A DNA stretch of 64,000 bases from Lota lota (Eukaryota; Chordata; Actinopteri; Gadiformes; Lotidae), in contig JACYXH010000479.1 in assembly GCA_026745465.1 (NCBI GenBank), forward strand, positions 3,916,011 to 3,980,010. Direction: 5' to 3'. A program made the position numbers and the translations under genes. Below are positions 20,886 to 36,417 of the stretch, piece after piece. The first letter of the stretch is position 1. Each line of letters starts with the position of its first letter. Below the pieces are notes generated by a model. It had not been told where the DNA came from, made no database searches, and saw nothing but the letters and a program-made list of their open reading frames with translations.

Positions 20886-23800
20886 TAAAACAAGAAAGAA
20901 CGGTTCCTCTATTTGCTGTCTCAGTGGTTCTCTGTCGGACAGTTTGGCTTACAGTTCTTCTTAGCAAACAAATCTTTATGTTTTAGTATACATTTCTTTG
21001 GTTCTCCTCATTTACATAAGACTGTTACCGTATTCCCTGTCTGCTGTCCAACTGTCAAGTGGCCACCAGAGCCCTTCAGCTTGCATGATGTCATCGTATT
21101 CTAGCTTCTTTGATATCCAGTCCTGGCTTTGTCACAAAGCACATCACCTATAGCCACCTAGCAAAGATGTGGATGGATACAGGTCCTGTCAAGTGCTGAA
21201 TCGGTAGGTCGATAAAATCGATTGATTGGGCAATTTAGCAACTGCCAAATATTTGCTGCTTATTTCAGAAAGTCAGATATTTGGTTACTTTGATATTTCA
21301 GGACGAGATTGGATGGGTTATGCAGCTGATTACTTTCATATGATTATTGTCTAATGTGCCAAAATACAGTCCTCCACAAACAACCTTTAAACGTATGCAA
21401 AATATAAATAAACTATATTTAAAATCCATACGAAATGAAGGGTGAGTATTAGATCCCAAAAAAGGGGCTCATAATCTTTTACCCATTTAACATTTCACTC
21501 TGTACCAATATGTTCTGGAACTAAATGTATTTAATTACTAAACTACTAAACTATACTAACAGTTAAAGTATTTGTTAATAGTTAAGGAAGCCTTTGCTGG
21601 CTTGTAATCATTGTCAACCATTTAAGGACTTCAGAGTAACGCTTTCTCTTGATCTACCTGATCCATGCTCCTCAATCACCTCCAAGGAAAGTACTGTATT
21701 CTTCTTGTCTTCACTTGTCAGCCATGTGACAACAGGCCCACGTTTGGAGAAATAGAAGAGAAATATTAAAGTCGCTCGCGTTTTTCAGCCAGTTGCTGCA
21801 GCCGTTAGTTGGTTTCATCAAATATTAACGCGCTGCTGTCAGGCTTAATGTTCTGCAGTGATCTGGTTTAGCATGTCTAATATAAGAACGCTGTCTGAGA
21901 TGATGAGACCTATGCCTAGACCCCCAGTCCACTGTACCCTTTACGTTTCTCCTCCTCAAGCAGATGCGCTGCTCACCCGTGCTATTATTCAAGATTTTAA
22001 AAGACTGGGCTAAGCTGCATGGTTGTAAGATCTGAAGTTTACCACTGAGCCAATAAAAATGTTTGGCAACAGGATAGTGACTGTTTCATTATTGAATACA
22101 TGTATATATTTTCATACAATACACTATCTATATCTACTTGTGGTTATTAAGGTAGAATGTTTTGTCCTGTACTACCCAAAGGTCTATGTAAAATAGATGT
22201 AAAAGTAGACCTTGAACTCTACCTTAGGTGACATTTCCTACAGAGCCTATCTTGAGTATGTGTGAAACAGGACAAATGGGATTAGAGTTGATTGTTTTTG
22301 CTCTTCCGTCTTTGTATGAGGGGAAAATATTTCCTGATAATATAGATTGGACGCTTAACCTTGCCATCATACCTTTTGTTAATTCAATAATCACAATGAA
22401 TTAATAAATATGAATAGCGTTTCATGGTTGATATATTTATCCCGTATTAAATGGCTGCTTCTTCCTTCACAAGGCATGTAGGAAATAGCATAAACAGAAA
22501 TATACAGGCCTTGTTTAATGCCAAATGCAAAGCCATTGTTCCTTAACCTCTCTATCTTCATTTGCCACGAGAGAGTGGGCATCTACTCTCATCTACAACG
22601 AGAAAAGTGTGAAATCAATCTTTTAAAATTAGCTCAGCAGCTGGTGTAAAACCTGAGTCATAGCCTGTGTTGACTGCATGTCCGCTCTCTAGGTGCAAGA
22701 AGCTGCGGCCTAACAGACGTCCAATCAGATGATGGCGTCACGATGAGTGTCTGTCTGGCTACTGCTGTTCTCTCGCACTGGCTGACACGCTACAGATCCC
22801 TCAGCATCTCACTGATTATCTTAATCTCAAGACAGCACTTCAGGAGCTTTGGGGTGCTGTGCGATGCAGCGGTCTCCCAACCCAGCTCACCACATACTGT
22901 ACTTAGAATACAGGGCAGGGCATATCTGTGGTGTTCTCTTCCACATGTAGGGTACACATTTCCCCTCTGGACTTCGCTAGTTCCCTTATTTCCTGGTAAG
23001 CATAGAGACATAATATGCTTACGACCGCCTGAAATCTTGTAGACATATGTGTGAATCAGATGTTGATCACTTGGTAGTGATGTTTGTGGTAGATTGTCTG
23101 GTATACATTTGATTTATTTTATATCTTGTCATCGTACAAAAAACTATTTGGCAGGTCGGTATTTCCGGATGTGTGGAAGCAACATGAGCATTGTATTTAC
23201 AGCCCTTTACAACACATGTAGGCCTAACTCGGATCTTCCGGCCGCTGTACATGCCCAAAATCCCCCCTCATTATTTCCAGTGAAATCTGTCTCCAGCTCT
23301 GGTATGAGATCTGCGTTGTATCTCAGCCTCACGCCACGTCGAAGCTCCGCGGCATCACCAGAGCCAGCGTCATTTCTCCATCTGAGACATCACCATGGCT
23401 CACGTGGCTGCATTCACCCACCCACTTCCTGTCTCCTTTCGGGGTTTCATTTAGCTTGGCAGAATCAGGAATAGAGACCAGGACTTGGAATATTTTTGGA
23501 ATCGCATGTTCTCGTGCTGTAACTGTGACCTTCTTAAAATATTGAAAGCGTCGTCTCTTGGGCCACCTACGGTGTGGGTTCCATGCTACCGCTTTCCCTC
23601 CCCTGCGCTGAACCTGCAAAAGAAATGACAACACAGACATCCGGCCCGGCCAGAGCTGTGTGTCAGCCCAGCTTAAGGTGCATCATCGTGATCTACACGT
23701 CGAAAAGTTGGCCTATTGGACAAGATAAATCGTGCTGCATGATTGTACCTATAGGTAATATACTACAATATACTGTAAAGCAAAGGCTTTTTTTGTTAAG

Positions 23801-24737
23801 CAGTATTTGGTGCATAGATTGTGGATTTGTATATTCAATCCTACATGTAAAACCTATTTCGTGAAGCCCATACATGGAAGCCAACCTGTGTGTTTGCGTG
23901 GGTCAACCATGGGATTATTTTAATACGTCTGAAAAGCGTCCTTTCAATTACAGAATGACGCAATACATTTTTAGGGTGATGTCACCTTCCAATTTTGCTG
24001 AGATTGCAAACGGCCTCTGGTCCAGCTGCTTAGGGACCCAACGTAAACACTTGACAATGTATTCATCTGCGGGAGTCCCGGAGTGCGTGCAAAGCCATCC
24101 CACCCCCTTCAAATGAGACATCCAGGCCCAAGCACACCCCTAATGCTCCCACTGGATGGACTCCATGGGGTCAAAAGGAGATTTGCTTCTGATGAATCTG
24201 TGGGATGAATGTGTAGAGATGGTGCTGTACTCCCAGCTGCACCTAATCAAGTTAAATAAGGTTGTATTCTAAATCAGCATGGAATCATATCTGTTCAAAT
24301 CCCAACTGAATTGTGTGGCTGAAATGCATCTTGGTGTGGCCTTATTAATTTATAATGCATGGCCAGATATAATCTGAGGTTAACCCCCCCTCTGTTGAGC
24401 GTGGGGCTGCGCAATGGTAGCTTCAGTCCATAGTTGAGCATTAACACAATCCCTTTTGAGATTATTTTACTCCCTCAGCTTGTGATTCATGGAACTAGCC
24501 ATAAATAATGTTCAGTATGTTTGTTTGTACACACAATCTCTTCTTATAAATTAGGATTTGATTTCTTCCATCCCTTTTTTTGTCACTAGTCCATTTGAGG
24601 ATGGTTTTGTGAGTCTTCTGAGGCCTTGTGTGCTTCCAAAACCTGAGGTTGAATAAACAATTGTCTAATTAAAATGTAATTAAAAACCCTAACTACCAGA
24701 TTCAACCCAGTCCCGTCACTTAGTCCTGCTCTCTTCC

Positions 24738-24869
<132 letters not shown>

Positions 24870-27800
24870 TGAAACAGTTGTGATTGTTGGTTATGATTCT
24901 CTTCAGAGTAGGATTATTTTAGAAGGTTAAAAAGCAGTGAGGTTAGGTCCTGAGCAAACCAATGCCTTCACACAACCTGCATGACCCGTGTCAAACTGTC
25001 ACTGCCTGGAAGAAGAGGAAGTTGAAGACTCTGAGACAGTTTTTTTGAGAATGAGCCTGTCGGCCATTACAATTTTGCTGGCACTAGGTGTTCTTTACAT
25101 TTATTCTGCACTTGCTTTATCAATGGCTGCTCAACCCCCTTTAGTGGAAATCAAGGTGAAATTTATTTAAAAAGACCATGGCACTTACTATGTTTGAAAA
25201 ACAAAGCAATGAGCCAAATCCGTGCAATAGATTACTTAAGATGCAATTACACAACACTATCTGGGACAGCAGGGCTACAGTTTGCAATTCTTAATCATAT
25301 TGTGAGGGCTTCTTTCTAACCCTCTCGTTTTATTTATATACAAGGCTCTACTCAGAGCAAAGTACTGGCTGGATTTTTTTTTCCTCCACCAACAAATATT
25401 TGCAGTACAAAGGAGATTTACCCAATGAATTATGGATTGGCTAAACACAGGAACATGAGCATGGTGTCTGATCTGTGAATCTGAGTGCTGGGCTAAAGCA
25501 GCTAACAGTGGTGTTTGGAAGTGGCCAGGCCCTTGCCCAAATCCTATCCCCAACCCTAACACATTTCAAATTCATAATACTGTGTGTTCTACAATACGAG
25601 GGTTGCAGAGGTAAATGGATTATGATAACGATTAGAAACAAGTTATACAACCGCAACAACAATAGGGTTAAGAATTGTATCTCAGTTATGTTTAGTTTTT
25701 AGTTTTGTTCAAAGATGACCATTGAAAAATGATTTCAATAACAGTACTAAACTGGCCCTGCTACCAGGCTTGTAATGTTCCTGCCACCAAGCAGCAGTCA
25801 ACATGATAGAAACAGAGTCCTACATCATGTTGTTGTGGTCATGTTAACCAGATCAATCTTTAATAGAGCCTGAAGGTGTTTTAAGGTGGTGCTTTAGATG
25901 TAGAGCATAACGATGCACATGAAATTTATTATACAATCAAACTTTATGTATATTGCCTGAATACCAGTCTCACAAACCTTATTTTCTGACTTACTGGGCA
26001 TCTTTAATAAATGATGTGGCCTGCTTTGCATCGTTTGTGTCTTGTTAGACATGAATGTTGGCTTCAGTAGTTAGTCATACACGTTTGAGTTTATTAAGGC
26101 TACAGCCTCATTCATTTAAATGTGTGCATGTTGGCCGTAATCCCTGAAGGACAAAAAGGGAAGCATGTTTAAATTTCAAAATAGTATCAGAAAATGTGGC
26201 TCTTTGGTGCAAGCTCGTAATTTGTAACAGAAAATAAGCTAAGAAGCAGATTGCTTTCAGAAATGTATTGCTAAGTACAGTAGTTAGGCTTATGGTTAAA
26301 GGAGAACCAACACACATCACCACTTGTACATTGGTTTGGTTTAGGTGATAGGTTAAACCTGCTGATTAAGTGCTGATGCGACACACCTGTCCTCCGCTTG
26401 TTGAAAGTGAATTGAAGAGACTGTAAACGTCCCTTCAATTCAGAGCCAGTTACCCAGCCCCAGAAAGAAAAAATCTGAAAGCATTTTCTAAAGGCTGAAT
26501 GTGACAGAAAAAATAAAAAAATTAAAAAGATGCACTGAAAGATGACATTGTCACATACAATTATTTCATACTTTTATCACTTCTTTGGAGGCTACCGGAA
26601 ACATGTTAATGCATAGAGAATGCATAATGCACTGTCATACGTGTCATGACCTATGGTTGCCCCCATTAGTGAAGATTGTGAAGCTATTTGAGGCAAGCTG
26701 TTCATCAATGATTTATTAATTAATTTGTTCAGAGAATCAGGTTTTATTATGCCATACTACGGGAAGGGGGTGGGGGGCTCAGTTCTTTGCTGAATTAATT
26801 CCCAAATTAGTTGCGGGCAGACTTAACGGGGGATAGAAAGCTGAAAGATCCTAGGGCCTAACACCCATGGGTCCATTCCCACTCCCTGTAAACACCAGTG
26901 ATGATGTACATAATTTATACTGTCAGTGTGCGTATTTGAAGAAGAAGAAGAGGAGGCAAATCACAAGGGAAATGACTCATTGGCCTAGATGCATGTTTCC
27001 TTTTTAGGGTTTCTCTTCATGATTTAATCTCTTGCTCGTTCCCTCGTTCTCTCTCTGCTGGTTGAGGATATCCTACGCCTTTAACAAGGAAGAGTCAAGT
27101 TAGGTAGAGAGATTTGCACATCCATTTTAACTAGCTATAGTCTACACATAGCCCCATTAACACTTACCCAGTTCTTTCACAAGCACTGTATGAAGGCACA
27201 CTTTATCCAGCAAATGCAGTGTATTGTGCCCTCTTCTGACATTTGGTTGATCAATGAGAATAATTAAGGCATTGTGTCCTGAGACAGTCTGAAATGCTCC
27301 TCTGGCAAGGAGTTCCAAATCTCTCTTTCCGCTCTTTTTCCCGCCCACATAAAAATAACATGCTTTTGAATAAAATGGTACCCAGGCATTTGACAGCCCT
27401 GGGAGTCCTGGCTATAAATGTAACGGTGAATCAAAGTGTCCTCCACCTCAATATCCTGAAATTGGGTGTGACATCATTGTTGTCTCTCCAAGAACATTGT
27501 ATTTTGAGAGTAACCGAGGGGACGTCCTCCTCCTGTGTAGTGTGGATGTCTCACCTGTGTGCCTTGCTCAGAGAGGTTAACCTATACCAGCAGGTAGGCA
27601 GACCTCATCAACGTCACGCTGGTTGACAGTAGCGCTGGACCAACCCGATGTTTGAGGCTGTAGCCAATAACAATCACCACCGATATCTTATCGATTTATA
27701 GTTTGATTGGTTATCTCCAATTCTGGTTATTTTAGGTACAACAAATCACAGCAAAATATGCTATTTAGGGTCCTAGGAATAAATACAACTGCAGTTTTGA

Positions 27801-28406
27801 GACATTGTGGTATCCCTTACTAAAAGTAAATTTGGTAGTGTTACTAAATTGTATTGTATTAGCAATTCTTTTTTTGTGACGATTAGCTCCTGTGATAGGC
27901 AAAGTTAAAATTCAACCAATCAAATGATGTGAGTGTGTATTCCAAACATCATCAATAATACGATGTGAGTTTGTATTCCAAACATCATCAATCACATGAT
28001 GTGGGTGTGTATTACGAACATCATCAATGGACATCTTTTACAAGGCATTGTTAAGACCACCCTGCTTTATTTCAGTTGGCCTGTGCTGGATAAACTCTAG
28101 CCCCATCTGGTACTCAGGCTGTTAAGATGCTTATCTTAGGATAGAGTCCTATCTAGCTACATGGGAAATGGTCTAACCCAGTGGTTCTCAAACTTTTTAT
28201 ACCGCGTACCACCTCAGGAAATATTTGGCTCTCCAAGTACCACCAAAATGACCGATGTTAAAATACAGTAGCGTAGGCCTACCCTATTCAGCTACGCACA
28301 GTTCACGCAGGAGGCAAATTTATTCCTTATAAGAATATTATTTATTGTTAACTGTACAAAGGGCACAAAGTCTTTCACACAACTCTAATACAACGCAAGG
28401 GGCCGC

Positions 28407-28515
<109 letters not shown>

Positions 28516-28711
28516 GCAGGTGAGAAAATTAAGAATACCAACTGTATTTCATTCCAACACACACACAGCAAGTGAGAACATTAAGAATAACAACTGTATA
28601 CCAACAACCTGTTTGAAAACTGTTAGGCTAAATACAAATAATATTAAACGTTGGCCAGCATGTTGATAACTGAACTTCCATAAGCCTAATGAGAAGGGCT
28701 GCGCCTGCCTC

Positions 28712-29190
28712 TGCGAACACAGTCCTGCAGTGACTGGATCAATCGAGGTCAGCTTCAGTCTCAGGTCTGGCTCAGCATCCATCCAGCTTCTGTATTTCGT
28801 TTTTATGACGGCAAGTGAAGAGAAGCCTTTCTCGCACAGATATGTGGTTGCAAAAGGAAGGAGAACGAAAGCTCAGGGTATTCACTGTGTTGCTGTATCC
28901 AAAAGTCTGACAACAACTGCCTTCTGAAAGCATACTTCAATGTTTCGTCGCATGACAATTCTATCCTGCTCACCAACAGTCCTTGGGCATTTCAGAGGTT
29001 TCGATGCTGAAGGGGTTTCTCATCCAGTTGTTCAATTTGGCCGTCACTGGGTCAATCCGTCACATTTTCTTGGGAAGAAATCAACTGGCTTGTCTTTCAG
29101 CACTGCGTGTTTGGTTGTAAGATGCCGTTTGAGATGGTTTCATGGATTCATTGCTAAGAACATCACCACATACCACACACTGTAGCCTAT
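28712..29190 (-). pseudogene. hAT transposase remnants (zinc-finger start and C-terminal dimerisation region)
   Basis: On the minus strand, 29190-29050 reads QCVVCGDVLSNESMKPS, then (frame-shifted) HLKRHLTTKHAVLKDKPVDF, a BED-like C2-H2 finger. 28920-28720 reads FWIQQHSEYPELSF, then in another frame LPFATTYLCEKGFSSLAVIK, TKYRSWMDAEPDLRLKL and LCSQRQAQP, the hAT C-terminal region. The catalytic middle is missing and frames are broken, so no active enzyme is made. Confidence 0.88.
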
Positions 29191-30499
29191 GCTCTTCCTA
29201 CGTCCCGCTCCAACTGAATCCAAATTTGATGTAACTCAAGTCATATTTCCTTACTGTCTGTTGCTGCTAACAGGTGCTGTTGAGGCTTCGCTGGTGCCAC
29301 TAGCACCTGTGCTCGGTTCACTGTCGTCCACTTCAGTTTCTACAGGTCTGCTCTAAATATTCTCCAACTGATCCGCACCTCTCTTCCAAATAGTTCACGT
29401 TTGGAGCCACGATCGCAGTGTTTTTGAACCATTCATAATTTTAGCGCTTATTTCTTGCCGTCACAGTTTAGCTTGTAATCGTTGGATGTTTGCGCACACT
29501 ATAACCCGACTACATAACAGGCTGATATTGAAACAAGAATATTACAGGAAAGGCAAAACGTATTTTAAATCCCATTTCAATGATCATGGTTAAGGTATTT
29601 TCATTCGTAGTAGTATTTTGATAGTATTATATTTTTATTATATTTTTTTCAGAGATTCCTCTGCGTACCACGAAATGGAGCACGCGTACCACCAGTGGTA
29701 CACGTACCATAGTTTGAGAACCAATGGTCTAACCTATAACGGCAAAGAGTTGCACGAACATTTGTTAATATGCAGGTACATGTCTTCTACACACAACTCA
29801 TCCGGATAGTGCTGAATATTCTCAGTTTGGTTACAAACAGTACTTTTATCACACTACACCCAGAAATGTTTGTATAGACCCTAGATGTAAACAAACATGG
29901 CCACCGTCTTCTTCGTTATTTTCCGTCTCACTCCGTTTCAAATATTCGCACATTTGGCAACTCATTGCCATTTCTCGCTAAATGGCTCTAGGTTACAGGT
30001 TAGCATTTCCTATGGAGTTACATCGCACTCTATCCTGAGATAAGCATCTCAATGGCTAGAGTACCAGATGGGGCTAGATTAACTCAACGAAAGAGCCTCA
30101 GAGAAGAATAAGACTGTTGTCCTGGGTCAGCAGACTTCCTCTGTCTCTCAGGATGACCCGTAGCTAAGCACTGAATCAGGTGAAACTTGACTCTCCAGCT
30201 CGCCCTAGTTTGCATCTCATGAAGTGACGAAAGCAGTGATCATGTGAGGGCAGAGTCAGCTTGACTCTGCTATTCCCCGCACCAGAGCTTCTGTCGTGCT
30301 TGTGCCATCACTGCCTATCTGTTCATTTGTCTCTCTTCAATATTTGATGCCACAAAACTCTACTTGTCGCTTCCCCTCCTTCCCCTGCATGATGCTCCAC
30401 CACTCTCTGATTGGAAAGTCCTATTGGGCTTTGGAGCTGTGTTTTAAATTACGCTAGCCAAAGCTCATCCTCCCTAACCCGTTTGTTCATAAACAAACA

Positions 30500-31055
30500 C
30501 ACAGCCACACTCCCCTCTATATGCACTACCACACACATCCATCACGCCCCTCTATACACACATCCATCACACCCCTCTGTATGCACTACCACACACATCC
30601 ACACACCCCTCTATATGCACTACCACACACATCCATCAAGCCCTCTATATACACTAACACACAAATCCACACTCCCCTCTGTATGCACTACCACACACAT
30701 CCACACTACCTTCTATATGCACTACTACACACATCCATCACGTCCCTCTATATGCACTACCACACACATCCACACTACCCTCTATATGCACTACCACACA
30801 CATACACACTTTCATGTATATGCATTACCACACACATCTACACTCCCCTCTATATGCACTACCACACACATCCATCAAGCCCCTCTTTATGCACTACCAC
30901 ACACATACATCACGCCCCTCTGTTTGCACTACCAAAAACATCCACACTCCCATGTACATGCACTACCACACACATCCACAAAGCCCTCTATATGCTCTAC
31001 CACACACATCCACAAAGCCCTCTATATGCTCTACCACACACATCCACAACGGTCT
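30500..31055 (+). repeat. Minisatellite, CTCTATATGCACTACCACACACATCC units
   Basis: About 16 imperfect copies of a 31-38 bp unit. Long histidine/threonine-rich open frames across it are products of the repeat, not a gene. Confidence 0.93.
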
Positions 31056-31904
31056 GTGTGTATGTGCAACCCCATCTATTCTAGTCTATTCATGTACCCT
31101 TAGGTTTGTTACATGTATGTTGACACCTTAGCGGAGGTAGACGGTTCAGCTTGCAGGCACTTGCTTTGATGTCAATAACATAGTTACGAATCACCCAACA
31201 TGAGACACACACGGTCACACAAATGCATACATGCACACATGAGTGTGCATGGATCTTGGCAGTTAATATGGAGGCTGAAATGCCAGCCGCGACACAGTGG
31301 GTGTAAATCATGGTTAATCCATACTGGCTCCTCACGTGTCCTCATTCTCACACACCACATTGCTCTTCACTCTCAAAGCCACACTCTCTACCACACCATT
31401 GAGGCCTACTTTGTATTAATGCATGTGTTTCACGTGCATTTCTTTTACCTAACAATCATTTTGTATGGGTGCAAAGATGCCTGATTTGGTCGCCATCTTC
31501 TTTTTATTGAGCTCTGTTGCTTGAAGCCTTTGTGATTGGTTAAGGCTGTACGCTTCTGAAGATATGATGAAAATCAGTATGTCGTAATCTGAGTGTTTAT
31601 GACCTCGTCAATGGGACCTGAATATCTGAATCTGTTTCTGGTGACCAGGGGTTTTATTACTATAATGATAACCCCTGCTCTTAGCGATTGTCCTGTCCTA
31701 GGTGGTGCGTCACAAACGTTCAAGTCCCACTGCGGACCCCTGGGGTCAGAGGTCAGGTATATTTATAAGAGTTTAGAAATTCATTGTTTATTAATAGTAG
31801 TTTTCCATAGGCCAACTTTTTCTTTCTTTTACTAGCCCACCAAAACATGAGTGGAGGCAAAGACATAACGATATTCAAAAATGTGGCTTGTGTTATTAGT
31901 ACTA

Positions 31905-32140
31905 TCTATTGGGCAGCAGTGGCTCGGGAGGTTAGATCCCTGTCTCTTCCTACGGAAATGTTGAGATGCCCCTGAGCAAGACCCCTAACCCTAACTGCTC
32001 TCAACGATCTGGCTCCTGCCTTGCATGGTTGACACCCCAGTTGGTGTATGAATGTGTGCATGAATGTATGTAATTGTAAAGCGCTTTAGAAGGGCCACAG
32101 GTCTGAAAAGCACAAAAAATGCAATTAATTTATAATTGAC
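31905..32140 (+). mobile_element. SINE-like teleost interspersed repeat
   Basis: Reads GGGCAGCAGTGGCTCGGGAG, GTTAGATCCC, then CCCTGAGCAAGACCCCTAAC, GGTGTATGAATGTGTG, and TGTAAAGCGCTTTAGAAGG with a degenerate A-rich end. This arrangement is very common in fish genomes as a short non-coding repeat. The precise family was not determined. Confidence 0.7.
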
Positions 32141-33267
32141 TTGCATGTAACCCCTGGTTTGGCAGTACTGAACATAAAGCTAAACCTAGCAGGCCAAACA
32201 TTGAACCTGCTAGTAAGAGGAGTTATTGCTATTCAATAGCGATACCGCTTTATAAATGAAAATATTACGTTTCTAATGGAGGTCTGATTGTTTGATGTAC
32301 AAATACACTGCTTTGTGTATGGAGTTTACCAGCTGACATTGTCTGTCTCTCTAACCAGTGAGTATTTGGCCCTATTATATTGATGCACTCCGTTGTTCTC
32401 ATCTCCTGTTTGTTCCTTGATGGACACACCTTGATCCCACCTGTGGTTATGGCCTTTATATGAACAAACCTTTACCTTGATCTGCACTCCTCCCTCCATT
32501 CTTTCATGCTGTGTGTATCTTCTTGATATAACCCAGACAATTGTATACCTGAACAATATGTTTGAGACGCACTCCCAGTCTGGAATCGTTAAATGTAGAA
32601 GAATACAATTCCAGTTTGTGAAAGCAATTTGTTGTCTTTTTTTGGTTAATTCACTTGGAGAAATCAAATGTAGTTCAGAATACTCCATGTAACCTTTTTT
32701 ATAGGGTGATTTGGCACAGTAGATAATGGTTTATATTTATTGATTTTTTTTATTGCTTAATAGCCTATTTTTTCAATCCTGTTGACCTCAAGAGTTATTA
32801 TTAGTGAACTATACCAGCTGAAACTCAATAACTCAATCTGCTGGCAATCACACTCTTTACGAAACCATAACGGCACAACTTCCCCTCTATTAGACTCATC
32901 ACTCATACTATGCTGAGCCAACAGGATTAGTGGACATGATGTGCTAGGTGGACAACACCTTCTTCATCACATTCATTTAACTAAATCTGCTTTAGCTAAA
33001 TCTGTATGCATTGTACTGTAGTCTACATATACACAAGCAAATGCTGGTTGTGATTCTCTGATTCTTTTCTATGTTCTACAATAAGTAAAGATCAAGGCTA
33101 TCACCAGCCCTGGGGTCAACATGGTGATTTGTTTATAATTAGCAACCTCCACCCAACCTCCAGGCTACTTTGATTTGCTGGACCACATGCAGGGACACGC
33201 AAACACAAAAACCGCAAATTGTCCCAAGGTTTTTTAGTTTCTTTGGGGGAACGTCTACTTGGAAATC

Positions 33268-33390
<123 letters not shown>

Positions 33391-36364
33391 AGTGAGTCAT
33401 TTAGAGGAGATCGTGCCTCCAGGTTACAGGCTTCTAAAATAATGAATCTTTCCTGCTCGCCCCCTTCACCCCCCCCCCCCCCCCCCCACCAGTACGGTAA
33501 AGATAAGTGAAATACTGTGCACCACTTGTTGCAGTGCAGATCCTGCTTCTCACCCAATAAATACTTTTAAAAGACATCCAAGTCACCAAAAGTGGTAAAG
33601 ACTTAGTAAATGGTTTCTTTAATTGGTGACTAAGCAAGTAGAGCGATGCATACATTTGACATTTTCTCTGTTTTTATTGTCTTCTTAGTTGTGATAACAT
33701 GTAGGCTAATGGGACCCACATGTTATTAGTGTTGTCATTTAGAATGGGCCTGTATACGGAATCATGAAGATTATATCATCAGCCTGGTTGATGGTCGGAT
33801 CTGATAATGTTGAATTGTTGATTATAGATGCCTCACTATTCACTTGACCCTCACAAGTAAGTGATCAGACCTGATAATGTTGATTTATAGATGAAATGTC
33901 TGGCCTTTTAAAGTGGATGGTAGTAGTTGTGGATAAAGATTAAGTTAAAGATCAGATTACAAGTTGACACCTCAGCTTCATTCAATACTGAGATCCATAG
34001 TTTAACTTTATTGCTCCATTATCAGCCAGTTGTGTTGATGTCATGTTTAATCAAACATGTACCTTGAAAGGCATGGCCTGCTTTCCAATGGTAACTTTTA
34101 ATGCGTGCTGGTGGTGACGGTGGAGTTGCAGAGAACAAGAACCTCTGGTTGCATAATTGTTTTGTTATATCGGTCACAGATTCATGAATACGTCATGAGG
34201 ACAGAGCTGTAACTGTAAACCGGAGCAACAATGGCCAACAGGTTGGAGAAGAACACTGTTTTGCTAGTTCAAATCCCAGGCTAAAAGCAATTAGGTAAGC
34301 AACAACACTTGGCTATCTTAGTACCTAATTTCTTACCACTGCCAATGAAAGTTTTTCAAGGGCTGATCTTGAAATTGTAAGCGCAACATGAGAACTAATT
34401 TTTTTAAAGCTACCGTTAGTGGATTGGATGTGATTTAACTCTGCCATAATCCACTGACACCCACATTTATATTAGTGGTGGCATGCAATCTAATCTGGGT
34501 ATGCAAACCTTCATAGAGCTGTGTGTGTTCCTGCGTAAGCTTGTGGTGTGTCTCGATGACGTCGATAAGACATCAAGAGTCTCTAAATCCCACTTATGTG
34601 TGTGTGAGTTGTATGAAAAGTATGACAGTCACTACTAAAATAAAATACTACACCATGAAACCTGCAAGGTAACTGGAACACACCTTTTGGCTTTTCCTGT
34701 CTTTTCTATCTCTGGATTTTCATCCCGGGGGATTTGAAGCAGCACTTTTCAGATCATAAAATAATCTACACCACACCAGCTGTATGAATCATCTCCACCC
34801 ACATGGGAGGTGCCTCAGCACTCCAAAGTTACCAAACCTTTACCTTTCTTTTCCAAACTCTTCTCAAAACTAATAACCAAGCATACATTTGTTCTAAAGC
34901 ATTTGGGAGTTTCAGACTGTTTTGGATAATATTTCTGTGCAAATAGTTCTGAACGGCTTTACACTGAAAGCATCAAACCACATTAACACAGCTGCGATTT
35001 GTTTATTGTAGCCATTAACATTAAAACGAAAAAAAGAAAATGAACGATACAAATAAATGTGATCACAAATCTGAATTTGCTTCAGTAGCTGATCTCCGAA
35101 CACATTGCTACTTTCTTTTAAAGGCAGCTTGTGAACGTTCTACTTTCCTACGAATTCATGTTGCGTTCGTGACGTGACGTTGAAGGGACTGTAGTTGATG
35201 TTGATGGCCGTGTCCGAGAGAGGGTTAAGCTTCCCATACTTAGTGTAACGCCATGGTGTGTGGCGCATTTTGATATATAACATCGCTCATAAGCATTGAC
35301 GGTAGTAATTTAAAAGAAAGTATCACAAAGTTAGCATTGGTCGTAAACATAGGGATAACACATCCCCCTTCCTTCCTAGATGTCTCAGCCCAAAATTCTT
35401 TTAAATCTAATAGTCTTGGAATCTGAGCTGAAACAGGGGGTTCACTTACACTTACACCACACATATAAAAATGCCGCATTAGAACTTCCGGTTCGAACAC
35501 ATTGGATTTCCATTATTGTTAAGAGCCGAGTTAAGTATAATCGACACAACGGTGTATGTGATTCATTCCACAGGAACATAAAGTTGAATCTCCTTCCAAT
35601 TACAAGCCTACACACATCTCTGTTGTGGACTCATTGTTGTGCAAGCACTGCAGTACATGTGCCCACCTGTATAGACACAAACCAAGAATCCCTGCTCTGA
35701 TTCACCATTCTGTCTGGCCATGTTTCAGCTGTTTCTCTCACTCCTCTACACACTAGTTCTCCCTGGGCTCTGAATGTGTTCAGAAGTATGGAGGTTAGTT
35801 TGTTTTTATGCACATTCGTCTGACTCTCTTACTCCTCTTATTGATGGCTGCTCCTTCTCCACCTGTGTCCTCCTGTCCACATTCCCTGCGTCTGTTGCTC
35901 CATTGTTCTTATTGTGAGTATTTAAAAGGATTTGCTCTTATTGTGCATGTCAAAACATTTAGTAAACATTGTTTTTTAAAGGTGCTGTATAATGAATTTT
36001 TTATATTATTATTCTTCCATTTCTCCATCATTACCTCTCTGTCGGACTGCTCCTTCAACCACTCAGTCTTTTTTCATGGCGTCTCTGCACCATCTCCATT
36101 GCTGTCGTCTTCTTCATAACAACTCAGTGCTGTCTGGCATATTATCCTACACTGGGTTCGATTAACCAAGAGATCGGTTTGAACGATGCAAACCACTGGT
36201 TGAAAGTGAATCGCTTTCCCTCTGGAAGATATGCTGCGGTGGTGCAGTACACGTGTGGAATCGGATCCGTTGAACTTAAACTGACCCAAGGACCCTGAGG
36301 GAGGGTTCATGATTCTAAATTTATAGACTCAAATGTAGGACCGAAATAGTAATTTCTTTGTTAA

Positions 36365-36417
36365 ATGAACAGACATAAGAACCACCTAAATTTGAGGTGG
36401 TTCTTATGTCTGTTCAT
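36365..36417. repeat. Perfect 23-bp inverted repeat, 7-nt loop
   Basis: The left arm starts ATGAACAGACATAAGAACCA and ends CCT; the right arm is its exact reverse complement. The loop is AAATTTG. It forms a strong hairpin on either strand. Confidence 0.95.

Noticed and set aside
27630-27760. Resemblance to sequence at 21195-21260 (ATCGAT/GATTG motifs)
   Set aside because: The match is short and gapped by eye, not enough to call a shared repeat.
30411-31103. Long overlapping frames rich in H, T, Y and P
   Set aside because: They are translations of the 31-38 bp minisatellite in several frames and have no independent coding signal.
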